From: CAZOJJ01 sp964580105 | GTDB taxonomy: Bacteria; Bacteroidota; Rhodothermia; Rhodothermales; Rubricoccaceae | DNA length: 31,206 nt | Assembly (NCBI GenBank): GCA_964580105.1 | Contig: CAZOJJ010000035.1 | Location: 1 to 31,206, forward strand | Reading direction: 5' to 3' | In this document: positions 23,336 through 30,895 of the stretch, in pieces | Numbering within the stretch: the stretch's first letter is position 1 | Layout: the number at the start of each line of letters is the position of its first letter | Made by a program: the position numbers and the translations under genes | Notes under the pieces: generated by a model | The model's database searches: none | What the model was told of the DNA's origin: nothing | What the model saw: only the letters and a program-made list of their open reading frames with translations

Positions 23336-23380
23336 GGAACGCTGCCGTCGAAATGCATTCGTAGGAATGGAAGGGGCCCG

Positions 23381-23412
23381 GCACGGTGTCCGGCATGCCG
23401 AAGGGACCGTGC
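23381..23412. other. Stem-loop in the intergenic region after the amine oxidase gene
   Basis: GCACGGT (23381-23387) pairs with ACCGTGC (23406-23412), enclosing the palindrome CGGCATGCCG (23391-23400). It lies 46 bases after the amine oxidase stop and has no T-tract. It may be an mRNA 3' structure or part of the leader of the following membrane protein gene. A smaller hairpin (CATTC, GTAG, GAATG at 23356-23369) precedes it. Confidence 0.45.
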
Positions 23413-23505
23413 TGCTCCTCCAGGACCTGCGCGGCTCTCGTCGTATCCTCCCCGCCTTGCCCAACGGAACTTGGTGGAAGGCACCGCCTGCCACCGCCTC
23501 CCCCC

Positions 23506-24726
23506 ATGCCACCAACCACGCAGGTCGCCGTCTCCAACCGATTCGTCTTGAGCAGCGGGCACGCGGTTCTCCTGGGCCTGTTCGCCACCTACGCCGCCCT
23601 CGGGCTCTTCGGCTACGGCACCGACGGTGACACCTACCTCCTGCTGCGGTCGGGCCATCACCTCTTCGTACACGGCGTCTACGAGTACTCGCGCACGCCC
23701 GGCTACGTCGTGCCCGAGGTGGCCGTCGGGTTGCTCTCGCTGGCAGGAGGCCACGTCCTTTCCAACCTCGCCTCTGCCCTCCTGGGCACGGCGACGCTCT
23801 ACCTGTTCCGGCGCCTCCTGCGCCCGTTCTTCCCGGAGCGCGAGGCACTGCTGCTCACCGCGACGGTCGGGGCCAACCCCTTCTTCGTCATCGCCGCCTC
23901 GTCTTCGATGGATTACGTGTACAGCCTCTTCTTCGGGGTCGCCGCCGTCGCCTGCCTGCCCCGGCGGCGGTACTACCTCGCGGCGCTGCTGTTCGGCCTC
24001 GCCATCGGGTCGCGGCTGTCGAATGCCCCGGCCGTTGCGGTGATCTACGCGGTGCTGCTGGCCGTCCTCCTGCGCCGCCGCGAGACGCGCGAGCTCGCGA
24101 CGGTGCTCTCTTCCGGCGCCGTTGCCCTCCTGATCGCCGTGGTCCTGTACCTCCCCCCCTACTTCGCCTCCGGGCGCACGCTCGATTTCCTGACGTACGC
24201 CATGCCGGACTGGAGCTTGCTGGAGCGCCTGTATCGCTTTCTCTACAAGGGTGCGTACCTGTTCGGCCTGGCCCCGATTCTCCTGATCGCCGGCGTGACG
24301 GCCCACCGAGCCGTGGCCTCTCGTCTCCGCCTTCCTCGTCCGTCCCTCCTCGTGGCCGGCGGGTTCGTGGTGGCCGCCCAGGCGCTCCTGTTCCTCAACG
24401 TCCCCATCGAGGTCTCCTACCTGCTGCCGGTCCTCTTCGTGGCGCTGCCCCTGTTCGCCTTCGTCGCTGCGCCCGGCCGCGCGGGGCTGGCCCTCCTGCT
24501 GGGCCTCACGCTTACGTACGGCTTCGTCGCGAACCCGGACGTGCTCCAGCGAAGCTACGGGGAGGCCGGCGAGGTCCGTGCGGAAGTGGGGCTGTTCGTG
24601 CGTCGGGGCGTCGTGGTGGAGGACGTCCTCCACCGGGAGGAGGCACTCCGGACGTTCGCCCCGATGCGCCATCACCCGCCGGGGAGCCGCCCCGCTCCCC
24701 CGCCGGTGCCGCCGTTCCGCCTCTGA
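23506..24726 (+). CDS. Polytopic membrane protein, GT-C glycosyltransferase-like
   Basis: A 406-aa protein with about ten hydrophobic helices and short basic loops (for example 'FRRLLRPFFPEREAL', 'CLPRRRYYLAALLFGLAIGS'). The helix pattern, the N-terminal loop 'GTDGDTYLLLRSGHHLFVHG', and 'RLSNAPAVAVIYAVLL' after a helix recall GT-C-fold glycosyltransferases that use polyprenyl-phosphate sugars, such as the dolichyl-phosphate-mannose type. I do not see a decisive catalytic motif apart from the acidic D-G-D in the first loop, so this is a fold-level guess. The ATG at 23506 has a 16/20 pyrimidine leader, and the upstream in-frame sequence is Cys/Pro-rich and not protein-like. Its stop is 15 bases from the stop of the convergent phosphohexomutase. 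Confidence 0.75.
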   Translation: MPPTTQVAVSNRFVLSSGHAVLLGLFATYAALGLFGYGTDGDTYLLLRSGHHLFVHGVYEYSRTPGYVVPEVAVGLLSLAGGHVLSNLASALLGTATLYLFRRLLRPFFPEREALLLTATVGANPFFVIAASSSMDYVYSLFFGVAAVACLPRRRYYLAALLFGLAIGSRLSNAPAVAVIYAVLLAVLLRRRETRELATVLSSGAVALLIAVVLYLPPYFASGRTLDFLTYAMPDWSLLERLYRFLYKGAYLFGLAPILLIAGVTAHRAVASRLRLPRPSLLVAGGFVVAAQALLFLNVPIEVSYLLPVLFVALPLFAFVAAPGRAGLALLLGLTLTYGFVANPDVLQRSYGEAGEVRAEVGLFVRRGVVVEDVLHREEALRTFAPMRHHPPGSRPAPPPVPPFRL

Positions 24727-24741
24727 GCCCACCCGGCGCCG

Positions 24742-26118
24742 TCATCGCCCCGCCGCCAGCAGCTCCCCTTTGAACCGTTCCGCCAGCGCGTCGGCGGCCT
24801 CGGGCGTGCCCGCCTCGGTGTAGATCCGGAGGATGGGCTCGGTGTTCGACTTGCGCAGGTGGACCCACCCCTCGTCGAAGTCGATCTTCACGCCGTCCAC
24901 GGTCGAGATCCGCTCGCCCGCATAGCGCACGGCCATCGCCGCGAGGAGGGCGTCGGGGTCGAGGCCGTCCGCGAGCGGCAGCTTGTGCTTGGCGATGTGG
25001 TAGCGCGGGAGCGAGGCGCGGACCTCGGAGAGCGACCGACCCGTCTCGGCGAGGTGCTGGAGCACGAGCGCCGTCCCGGCGAGCGCGTCGCGGCCGTAGT
25101 GGAGGTCGGGCAGGATGACGCCGCCGTTGCCTTCGCCACCGAGCACGGCCCCGTGCGCCTGCATCGCCTTGACCACGTGAATCTCGCCGACGGCGCTCCG
25201 GTAAACCGGCTGCCCGTAGCGGGCCATCACGTCCTCGATGGCGCGGCTGGACGAGAGGTTCGTCGCGAACGGGCCGGGCCGCTTGCGCATCAGGAAGTCG
25301 GCGGCGACGACCTGCGTGAGCTCCTCGCCAACGAACGCGCCGCCGTCCTCGACGAACGCGAGGCGGTCGGCGTCGGGATCCACGACGATGCCGAGGTCGG
25401 CCCCCGTAACCCGGACACGCTCCATGATGCCGCCGAGGTGGGCGGGGAGCGGCTCGGGGTCGTGGGCGAAGCGGCCGTTCGGTTCCCCGTTGAGCACCTC
25501 CACGTCGTCCACGCCGAGCGCGTGCAGCAGCGCCGGTATCGCCACGGCGCCGATGGAGTTGATGCCGTCCACGACGACGCGGAAACCGCGCGCCCGGATG
25601 GCCTCGGGGTCGATGTACGGCAGTTCCAGGATGCGGCGGAGATGGGCGTCGAGGAAGTCCTGCTGCCGGTATGCGCCGAGCTGCTCGTGCGTGACGGTGT
25701 AGGCGCCCGCCTCCGCCTCGGCCATCGCCAGGACGGCCCCGGCCTCGCCGGGGTCGAGGAACTCGCTCTTCGCGTTGAGCAGCTTGAGGGCGTTCCACTC
25801 GGCCGGGTTGTGCGAGGCCGAGAGAATGACCGCCCCCGCCGCCCCTGTCTCCAGAACGGCCATCGCCGTCGTGGGCGTCGTGGCCATGCCGGCGTCCACC
25901 ACGTCGCAGCCGGCGCTCTGGAGCGTGGCGGTGACGAGGCGGGCGCAGACGTCGCCCGTCGTGCGCCCGTCGCGCCCCACGACGACGAGGGGGCGGTCGC
26001 GGCCGGAGGTGCGGCGGCACCACGCCCCGAAGGCGGCGGCGTAGCGGACGAGCACGGCGGGGTCGAGGCCGTCGCCGAAGACGCCCCGGATGCCCGAGAT
26101 GGAGGCGATGAGCGGCAT
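24742..26118 (-). CDS. glmM: Phosphohexomutase (phosphoglucosamine/phosphomannomutase family)
   Basis: Interconverts hexose 6- and 1-phosphates. The protein is 458 aa, typical for the alpha-D-phosphohexomutase family. Active-site serine loop SASHNP with Ser102; metal loop 'VVDPDADRLAF' near 225-235 with the three Asp ligands; sugar-binding 'GEGNGG' near 325; and C-terminal phosphate-binding 'RKSNTEPILRIYTEA' near 425. The N-terminus 'ISGIRGVFGDGLDP' and overall length fit phosphoglucosamine mutase (cell-wall UDP-GlcNAc pathway) about as well as phosphomannomutase, so the gene symbol is a best guess. The ATG at 26118 has a leader that is 20/20 pyrimidine, made of a degenerate 7-bp repeat. The gene is convergent with the membrane protein gene, and no terminator is seen in the 15 bases between the stops. 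Confidence 0.92.
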   Translation of the reverse strand: MPLIASISGIRGVFGDGLDPAVLVRYAAAFGAWCRRTSGRDRPLVVVGRDGRTTGDVCARLVTATLQSAGCDVVDAGMATTPTTAMAVLETGAAGAVILSASHNPAEWNALKLLNAKSEFLDPGEAGAVLAMAEAEAGAYTVTHEQLGAYRQQDFLDAHLRRILELPYIDPEAIRARGFRVVVDGINSIGAVAIPALLHALGVDDVEVLNGEPNGRFAHDPEPLPAHLGGIMERVRVTGADLGIVVDPDADRLAFVEDGGAFVGEELTQVVAADFLMRKRPGPFATNLSSSRAIEDVMARYGQPVYRSAVGEIHVVKAMQAHGAVLGGEGNGGVILPDLHYGRDALAGTALVLQHLAETGRSLSEVRASLPRYHIAKHKLPLADGLDPDALLAAMAVRYAGERISTVDGVKIDFDEGWVHLRKSNTEPILRIYTEAGTPEAADALAERFKGELLAAGR

Positions 26119-26121
26119 GGG

Positions 26122-26241
26122 GAAGGGGAAAGAGAGAAGAGGGAAGCGAGAAAGGGAAACTACTCCGGCTTGGCGCCCCGCCCTGCCACTCCGCCGTTCT
26201 CACTTCTTCCTTCTCACTTCTTCCTTCTCACTTCCTACATC
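26122..26241. repeat. Inverted pair of 7-bp repeat arrays
   Basis: Plus strand 26122-26156 holds five degenerate heptamers (GAAGGGG, AAAGAGA, GAAGAGG, GAAGCGA, GAAAGGG). After 43 bases, 26200-26234 holds five in the opposite sense, TCACTTC and TTCCTTC alternating (3 and 2 copies), plus a degenerate CTACATC. The left array is also the leader of the phosphohexomutase gene. The remainder to ctaB (26242-26319) has no feature I can support. Confidence 0.8.
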
Positions 26242-26319
26242 GCCGTCCCCTTCCTCGCCCTCTATTCATAGACCGAGCGAGGCGGCGGCGTTTCATTAGG
26301 GTGTCCAACCCGTTCGTCC

Positions 26320-27237
26320 ATGCGGCCTCTCTCCTACGCTGCCGACGCCGACCTCACTGTGGCCCCCGCCTCCCTCCGGGTGCGCCTCGCGGACCTCAAG
26401 GAGCTCCTGAAACCGGGGATCTCCGGGTTCGTCGTCGCCACGGCTGCCGCCGGCTACCTCCTGGGCACGGCGGTCCCGCCCCACTGGCCCACACTCATCG
26501 GCCTCCTCCTGGGGACGGCGGCGACCTCCGGCGGCGCCGGCGCACTCAACCACCTCGTCGAGCGCCGCTACGACGCCCGGATGCACCGGACACAACACCG
26601 CCCGATTCCTTCCGGGCGCGTTCGTCCGGGCTTCGTGCTCGCCTACGGCCTCGCCCTCGTCGCGGCCGGGTTGGCCGTCCTCGGCCTGACGACGAACGCG
26701 CTGACGACGGCCCTCGCCGGCGCCTCCGTCGTCCTCTACGTCGCCGTCTACACCCCGCTCAAGCGGCGGACGACGCTGAACACGCTCGTCGGCGCCATTC
26801 CAGGGGCGCTCCCCACGCTCGGCGGCGTCACCGCCGCGGCGGGCGAGCTGAACGCGGTGGGCTGGGCCGCCTTCGCCATCCTGTTCCTGTGGCAGCTCCC
26901 GCACTTCTACGCCATCGCGTGGATGCTGCGCGAGGACTACGCCCGCGGCGGCTTCGTGATGCTCCCGTCGGTGGACGCCACCGGCCGGACGACCGCGCTC
27001 CACGTCCTCGTCTCCACGCTGCTCCTCCTGGTTGCCGGCGTGCTGCCGACGGCGACGGGCTCGGCGGGCTGGCTCTACTTCGTCGGCATGGCCGGCCTCG
27101 GGACCGCGTTCACGCTCCCGGCCTTCTCGTTCTTCGCGGGGCCGACCGACCGGCGCGCGCGCCGCCTCCTCTTCGCCTCGATCCTCTACGTCCCGGCCTT
27201 CCTCGCCCTCGTGGTCGCGGACTTCTTCCTCGGGTGA
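26320..27237 (+). CDS. ctaB: Protoheme IX farnesyltransferase (heme O synthase)
   Basis: Adds a farnesyl group to heme b to make heme O for terminal oxidases. The protein is 305 aa with about nine membrane helices, the normal size for the UbiA superfamily. The first Asp-rich motif is 'NHLVERRYDARMHRTQHRPI', matching the N-x-x-x-D-x-x-M-x-R-T diagnostic of CtaB/CyoE, and 'YTPLKRRTTLNTLVGAIPGA' with 'LWQLPHFYAIAWMLREDYA' is the second conserved region. It begins at the ATG 26320 with a 13/20 pyrimidine leader. No oxidase subunit genes are in the window, so it is separated from its usual cytochrome oxidase cluster. A strong intrinsic terminator follows at 27284. Confidence 0.96.
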   Translation: MRPLSYAADADLTVAPASLRVRLADLKELLKPGISGFVVATAAAGYLLGTAVPPHWPTLIGLLLGTAATSGGAGALNHLVERRYDARMHRTQHRPIPSGRVRPGFVLAYGLALVAAGLAVLGLTTNALTTALAGASVVLYVAVYTPLKRRTTLNTLVGAIPGALPTLGGVTAAAGELNAVGWAAFAILFLWQLPHFYAIAWMLREDYARGGFVMLPSVDATGRTTALHVLVSTLLLLVAGVLPTATGSAGWLYFVGMAGLGTAFTLPAFSFFAGPTDRRARRLLFASILYVPAFLALVVADFFLG

Positions 27238-27240
27238 GCG

Positions 27241-27323
27241 GCCTCGCCGCCGAGGCGGGCTAGCGGATCATCCGCTCGTTCTTCGCGCGCCGGAGGGACC
27301 TTCCCCCGGCGCGCGCTGTTTTC
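27241..27323 (+). terminator. Terminator after ctaB, with two hairpins before it
   Basis: The terminator proper is a 10-bp perfect G+C stem, CGCGCGCCGG (27284-27293) with CCGGCGCGCG (27306-27315), then CTGTTTTC with TTTT at 27319-27322. Upstream are two smaller hairpins: GCCTCG/CGAGGC (27241-27256) and AGCGGA/TCCGCT with a three-base loop (27262-27276). Its downstream edge is 29 bases before the rlmN start, so rlmN probably needs its own promoter or read-through. Confidence 0.8.
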
Positions 27324-27351
27324 TCCGGCTGACGACGACCCCGCGACGCTC

Positions 27352-28428
27352 GTGCTTACCGACCTCAAGACGCTCGACCGTGCCGGCCTCGAGGCCTTCG
27401 CCGAGTCCCTCGGCGAACCGGCCTTCCGGGGCCGCCAGCTCTACGCGTGGATCTGGGAGAAGGGCGCCGCCTCGTTCGACGCGATGACCGACCTGCCGAA
27501 GGCGTTCCGCGCCCGGCTCGCCGAGGCCGCCCACCTCGGCGCCATCGAGGAGGTCCAGCGCCGGACGGCCACCGACCGCACCGTCAAGAGCCTCTTCAGG
27601 CTGCCGTCCGGCCGCAAGGTCGAGACCGTCCTCATCCCCGACTTCGACGACGAGGGGCATCCGAAGCGGATGACCGTCTGCGTCTCCAGCCAGGTCGGCT
27701 GCGCGATGGGCTGCCACTTCTGTGCGACGGGGCTGATGGGCTTCCACGAGAACCTCACGCCCGGCCAGATCGCCGACCAGGTGCGGCACATGGACACCGT
27801 GGCCCGCGAGCGCTTCGGGAAGGGCGTCACGAACGTGGTCTACATGGGCATGGGCGAGCCACTCCAGAACTATGCCGGCGTCGTCGCCAGCACGCAGCTG
27901 CTCAAAGACGGCCTCGGCCTCGCGCCCAGGCGCATCACCGTCTCGACCGTCGGCCTCGCCCGGCGCATCCGCCAGCTCGCCGACGACCAGGCCGAGGGCC
28001 GCGCTCCCGCCTTCGGCCTCGCCGTCTCGCTCCACGCGCCGACGGACCCGCAGCGAAGCGCCATCATGCCGGTCAACCGCTCGGAGAAGACCGACCTCGG
28101 CGCGCTCAAGGAGGCCGTCCAGTACTACCACGCACGGACCGGCCGCCGCGTCACCTACGAGTACTGCCTCTTCGAGGGCGTCAACGACTCGGACGCCGAC
28201 GCGAAGAACCTTGCGAAGGTGGTCCGCTGGGCGCCGAGCAAGGTGAACCTCATCGTCTACAATCCGGTCGAGGGGACCGACTTCCGGTCGCCGGGCGAAG
28301 TGCGGCTCGAACGGTTCATCCGCACGCTCGTGGCCGAGGGCGTCACCGTGACCGTCCGCCGCAGCCGGGGCCAGGACATCGACGCGGCGTGCGGCCAGCT
28401 GGCCGTGCGCGAGGGGGCGGTGGGCTGA
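27352..28428 (+). CDS. rlmN: Dual-specificity RNA methyltransferase RlmN
   Basis: Radical SAM enzyme that makes 2-methyladenosine at 23S rRNA A2503 and tRNA A37. The protein is 358 aa, the usual size. The iron-sulfur motif is C117-x3-C121-x2-C124 in 'GCAMGCHFCATG'. 'VYMGMGEPLQNY' and 'ITVSTVGLARRI' follow as in RlmN, and the C-terminal methyl-carrier Cys347 lies in 'QDIDAACGQLA'; the second catalytic Cys is Cys117 region-independent and not separately assigned here. The start is GTG (27352), because the conserved 'LKTLDRAGLEAFAESLGEPA' begins right after it and no ATG is near. The leader is only 11/20 pyrimidine, the weakest in the window apart from the peptidase at 12233. The next gene starts 52 bases downstream. 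Confidence 0.96.
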   Translation: MLTDLKTLDRAGLEAFAESLGEPAFRGRQLYAWIWEKGAASFDAMTDLPKAFRARLAEAAHLGAIEEVQRRTATDRTVKSLFRLPSGRKVETVLIPDFDDEGHPKRMTVCVSSQVGCAMGCHFCATGLMGFHENLTPGQIADQVRHMDTVARERFGKGVTNVVYMGMGEPLQNYAGVVASTQLLKDGLGLAPRRITVSTVGLARRIRQLADDQAEGRAPAFGLAVSLHAPTDPQRSAIMPVNRSEKTDLGALKEAVQYYHARTGRRVTYEYCLFEGVNDSDADAKNLAKVVRWAPSKVNLIVYNPVEGTDFRSPGEVRLERFIRTLVAEGVTVTVRRSRGQDIDAACGQLAVREGAVG

Positions 28429-28480
28429 GCCGAGCGGCGCACGTCGTAGCGTAGCTTCTCTCGAACCGCCCGCCCGCCCC

Positions 28481-29720
28481 ATGCCCCGCGTCACGGAGAA
28501 GATGAAGGCCCCCGACGCCGCGTGGCTGCGGATGGAGCGCCCCGTCAACCCGATGACGATCACGGGCGTGATGACGACGGCGGCGCCGATGCCCCGCGAG
28601 ACGCTCCTCCGCCTCACCGAGGAGCGCCTGCTCGTCTACCGCCGCTTCCGGATGGGAATCGAGGGCGCGGACACGTCCTCACCGCGCTGGGCGCTGGAGG
28701 AGCCGTTCGACCTCGGCCGCCGCATCGTCCCGTTGGAGCTGCCCGCGCCCGGCGACCAGGACGCGCTCGAAGCGGCCGTGAGCGCGCTGATGAGCGAGCC
28801 GCTCGCGTTCGAGACGGCGCCGTGGACGATGCATCACGTCGAGCGCTACGGTGAGGGCTCGGCCCTCATCGTCCGCCTCCACCACTGTATCGGCGACGGC
28901 ATCGCGCTGATGCACGTGCTGCTCTCGCTCTCGGACGAGCTGTGGGACCCGTCCGCGATCCGTCCCTCCCCGGTTGCTCCCGAGCGCTCGCTCGGCGCGC
29001 GCCTCGCCCGAGGCGGGCAGCGCGTCGGTACAGCCGTGGGCCATGCGCTGACGCGCCCGAAGGTACTCGGCCGCGGCCTCGTGGCAGCCGGGAAGGCGGT
29101 GGCCGCGCTGGTGCGTCTCCTCGCCCTGCAGCCCGACCCGAAGACGCGGCTCAAGGACGGCGTCTCGACGATGAAGCGGGCGGCCTGGACGCGGCCCATC
29201 CCGCTGGACACGATCAAGGCCGTCGGGCGGGCGACGGGCGCGAAGGTCAACGACGTGCTCCTCGCGGCGGCGGCGGGCGGCCTCCGCCGCTACCTCGCGG
29301 GCCGGGGCGAGCCGACCGNNNNNNNNNNNNNNNNNNNNNNNNNNNNNNNNNNNNNNNNNNNNNNNNNNNNNNNNNNNNNNNNNNNNNNNNNNNNNNNNNN
29401 NNNNNNNNNNNNNNNNNNTCGTCGTCTGGCTCTTCAGCACGAAGTGCTCGGCCGTGATGACCAACGTGCCCGGCCCGGCCGAGCGGCTGCACCTGATGGG
29501 CGTGCCCCTCGCCGACCTCATGTTCTGGGTGCCCCAGGCGGGCGATCTCGGCCTCGGCCTGAGCATCCTCAGCTACGACGGCCGCGTCCTCGTCGGCGTG
29601 GCGGCGGACGCGCGGGTGGTCGAGGATCCGAACGCGCTCGCCGCCGCCTTCGAGGAAGAGTTCGACGCCCTGGCGAGCCGCTACGCGGGAGAAGACAGGA
29701 AGTTAGAAGTTAGAAGTTAG
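28481..29720 (+). CDS. Wax ester synthase/diacylglycerol acyltransferase-like protein, interrupted by an assembly gap
   Basis: WS/DGAT enzymes join an acyl-CoA to a fatty alcohol or diacylglycerol, making wax ester or triacylglycerol for storage inclusions. Before the gap there are 279 codons; after it about 99. The N-terminus 'DAAWLRMERPVNPMTITGVM' and catalytic HHCIGDG (His134, His135, Asp139, Gly140) match the family, as does 'AKVNDVLLAAAAGGLRRYL' just before the gap and 'VMTNVPGPAERLHLMG' after it. Family length (about 450-480 aa) suggests 70-100 residues are missing. The two sides join in frame only if the true missing length is a multiple of three; with the literal 100 N they do not. 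The last residues K-L-E-V-R-S and the TAG stop are written by the 7-bp repeat array. The leader is 14/20 pyrimidine. Acceptor substrate is not predictable. Confidence 0.87.
29319..29418. other. Assembly gap (100 N) inside the WS/DGAT-like gene
   Basis: Exactly 100 N, probably a placeholder of unknown true size. No repeat is visible at its edges, unlike the gap at 4696. The G+C-rich flanks may have caused a coverage drop. Confidence 0.95.
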
Positions 29721-29792
29721 TAGTTAGAAAAATAACATTCGTCATACTTCCTACTTCCCACTTCTTACTTCTCACTTCTTACTTCTCACTTC
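29699..29792. repeat. Head-to-head 7-bp repeat arrays between convergent genes
   Basis: Plus-sense heptamers GAAGTTA three times and GTAGTTA once (29699-29726), 17 bases of A+T-rich spacer, then seven heptamers of the form NNACTTC (29744-29792), where TTACTTC and TCACTTC alternate. The two arrays can pair into a long imperfect stem. They contain the stop codons of both flanking genes (TAG at 29718-29720; TAA on the minus strand at 29781-29779). This 94-bp stretch is the most A+T-rich segment I see in the window. It may act as a bidirectional transcription end. Confidence 0.9.
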
Positions 29793-30414
29793 CATACTCC
29801 GTCGTGTCCTGCTCGGAGCCGTCGGCGCGGTGGACGACGAGCCGGCTCGGGGCGTGCCCTTTCGCGAGACTGCGCCCCGCCGAGAGCGCCTCCTTCTTCG
29901 TGCCGTGCACGCTCGACGCCTGCGCGGCGCCCTCCTTCTTGACGGCCCAGCCGTCGGGGTGCGGCTCCACGCGGTAGACCGTCGCCCCACCCGTGAGCCG
30001 TGCGATGCGCGCCTGGAGCGCGTCGACCTGCGCCGTCAGCGCCTCCACCTCGGCGCGCCGCGGGACGCCCGCTCGGGCCAGGATGGCCTCGACGGCCGTC
30101 TCCAGCCGCTCCTCGACGGCGTTGACCGTCTCGGCGGCCGTGGCCGCTGCGCTCTTGGCCACCTCGGCCGCCTTGCCGCGCGCCGCGCCGAGCTGGTGGA
30201 GGGCGGCGTCCACCGCCTCGGCGCTCTTGGCGCGCACCTTAGAGCCGCGCTTGACGAGCGCCTCGAAGCCTTCGGCGCCTTCCTTCCTTGCGCGGTCGAG
30301 TGCGCCGAGGCCGGCGAGCCAAACGTCGTGCGCGCGCTCGCCGAGCGCCTCGGGGAGCTGGGTCAGGGCCGCCTGGGCCTTCTTTGATTCGCGCTTGTTC
30401 GCTTTCTTGGCCAT
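29779..30414 (-). CDS. Phasin (PhaF/PhaI-like granule protein) fused to DUF2188
   Basis: A 211-aa protein in two parts. Residues about 15-140 match poly(hydroxyalkanoate) granule-associated phasins (PF05597 type): 'VWLAGLGALDRARKEGAEGF' then 'EALVKRG', an Ala-rich amphipathic middle, and the coiled coil 'VPRRAEVEALTAQVDALQAR' that lets PhaF-type phasins oligomerise. Residues about 147-208 match DUF2188: 'YRVEPHPDGWAVKKEGAAQA', 'GTKKEALSAGRSLAKG', then 'LVVHRADGS'. The Ala/Lys-Pro histone-like tail of PhaF is absent and DUF2188 takes its place. The likely role is a coat protein of storage granules; the polymer could be PHA, or neutral lipid given the adjacent acyltransferase gene (inference). 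No PHA synthase gene is in the window. The final residues G-S-E-K and TAA stop come from the 7-bp repeat. Confidence 0.87.
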   Translation of the reverse strand: MAKKANKRESKKAQAALTQLPEALGERAHDVWLAGLGALDRARKEGAEGFEALVKRGSKVRAKSAEAVDAALHQLGAARGKAAEVAKSAAATAAETVNAVEERLETAVEAILARAGVPRRAEVEALTAQVDALQARIARLTGGATVYRVEPHPDGWAVKKEGAAQASSVHGTKKEALSAGRSLAKGHAPSRLVVHRADGSEQDTTEYGSEK

Positions 30415-30533
30415 GACGGGCAGCGGCTGGTTGGGACACCGGAAAGTACAGCGAACGGACGAACCCGGCCGCTCGGAACCTCCGGCCCACCCGGGCAGGT
30501 ACCAGCATCCCCTCCCTCTCGCTCCTCTACCCG

Positions 30534-30791
30534 ATGGCTTCTCTCTCCAACGACCCCGCCGCCCGCTCCCTCTTTGAAGTCGCCCTCGGCTTTCTGGGCG
30601 CGCTCCTGATCCTGCCGCTGCTCTTCCGTGCCATCGGCGGGCTGTTCCGGCTGGGCGTCGTGCGCCGCCTCATCGGCGAGGCCCTCTTCGTCGGCCTGAC
30701 GGCGCTGCTGACGCGGGAGGACGTGCTCGACAAGCTGTTCGGACGGAAGGGCGAGACGGGCGGCCTGCTCAAGTCGAACCCGAACGACTGA
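30534..30791 (+). CDS. Small membrane protein of unknown function
   Basis: An 85-aa protein with a clear helix at about 14-32 ('FEVALGFLGALLILPLLFRA') and a second, weaker hydrophobic segment at about 48-62, followed by a charged tail ending 'LLKSNPND'. No motif or family that I recognise. Support for a real gene comes from the ATG at 30534 with a 17/20 pyrimidine leader like its neighbours, believable amphipathic composition, and an intrinsic terminator 24 bases after the stop. It is monocistronic and divergent from the phasin gene, 119 bases away, so the two could share a control region, but I see no clear promoter there. Confidence 0.72.
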   Translation: MASLSNDPAARSLFEVALGFLGALLILPLLFRAIGGLFRLGVVRRLIGEALFVGLTALLTREDVLDKLFGRKGETGGLLKSNPND

Positions 30792-30814
30792 TTCCTCCGG
30801 GATCCCGTCCATGC

Positions 30815-30841
30815 GGGGCGGCCATCACGGTCGCCCCTTTT
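30815..30841 (+). terminator. Intrinsic terminator of the small membrane protein gene
   Basis: GGGGCGGCC (30815-30823), loop ATCAC, GGTCGCCCC (30829-30837; one G-U pair), then TTTT (30838-30841). It points in the plus direction, 24 bases after the stop at 30791. On the minus strand there is no T-tract, so it would not end the T9SS cargo transcript. Confidence 0.85.
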
Positions 30842-30895
30842 CAGTTGCCCGCCGCGTTCGCTACGCGGCAGCCCCATGGTGACACACGGCCGGCC

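Noticed and set aside
18737..23848. Open frame of about 1700 codons on the minus strand across several genes
   Set aside because: It crosses the phosphorylase in a wrong frame and the two plus-strand genes antisense; composition is Arg/Pro/Gly-rich and there is no recognisable domain.
27239..27351. Riboswitch or attenuator in front of rlmN
   Set aside because: Three hairpins are present, but the last is a plain terminator placed right after ctaB and I see no conserved riboswitch core or leader peptide.
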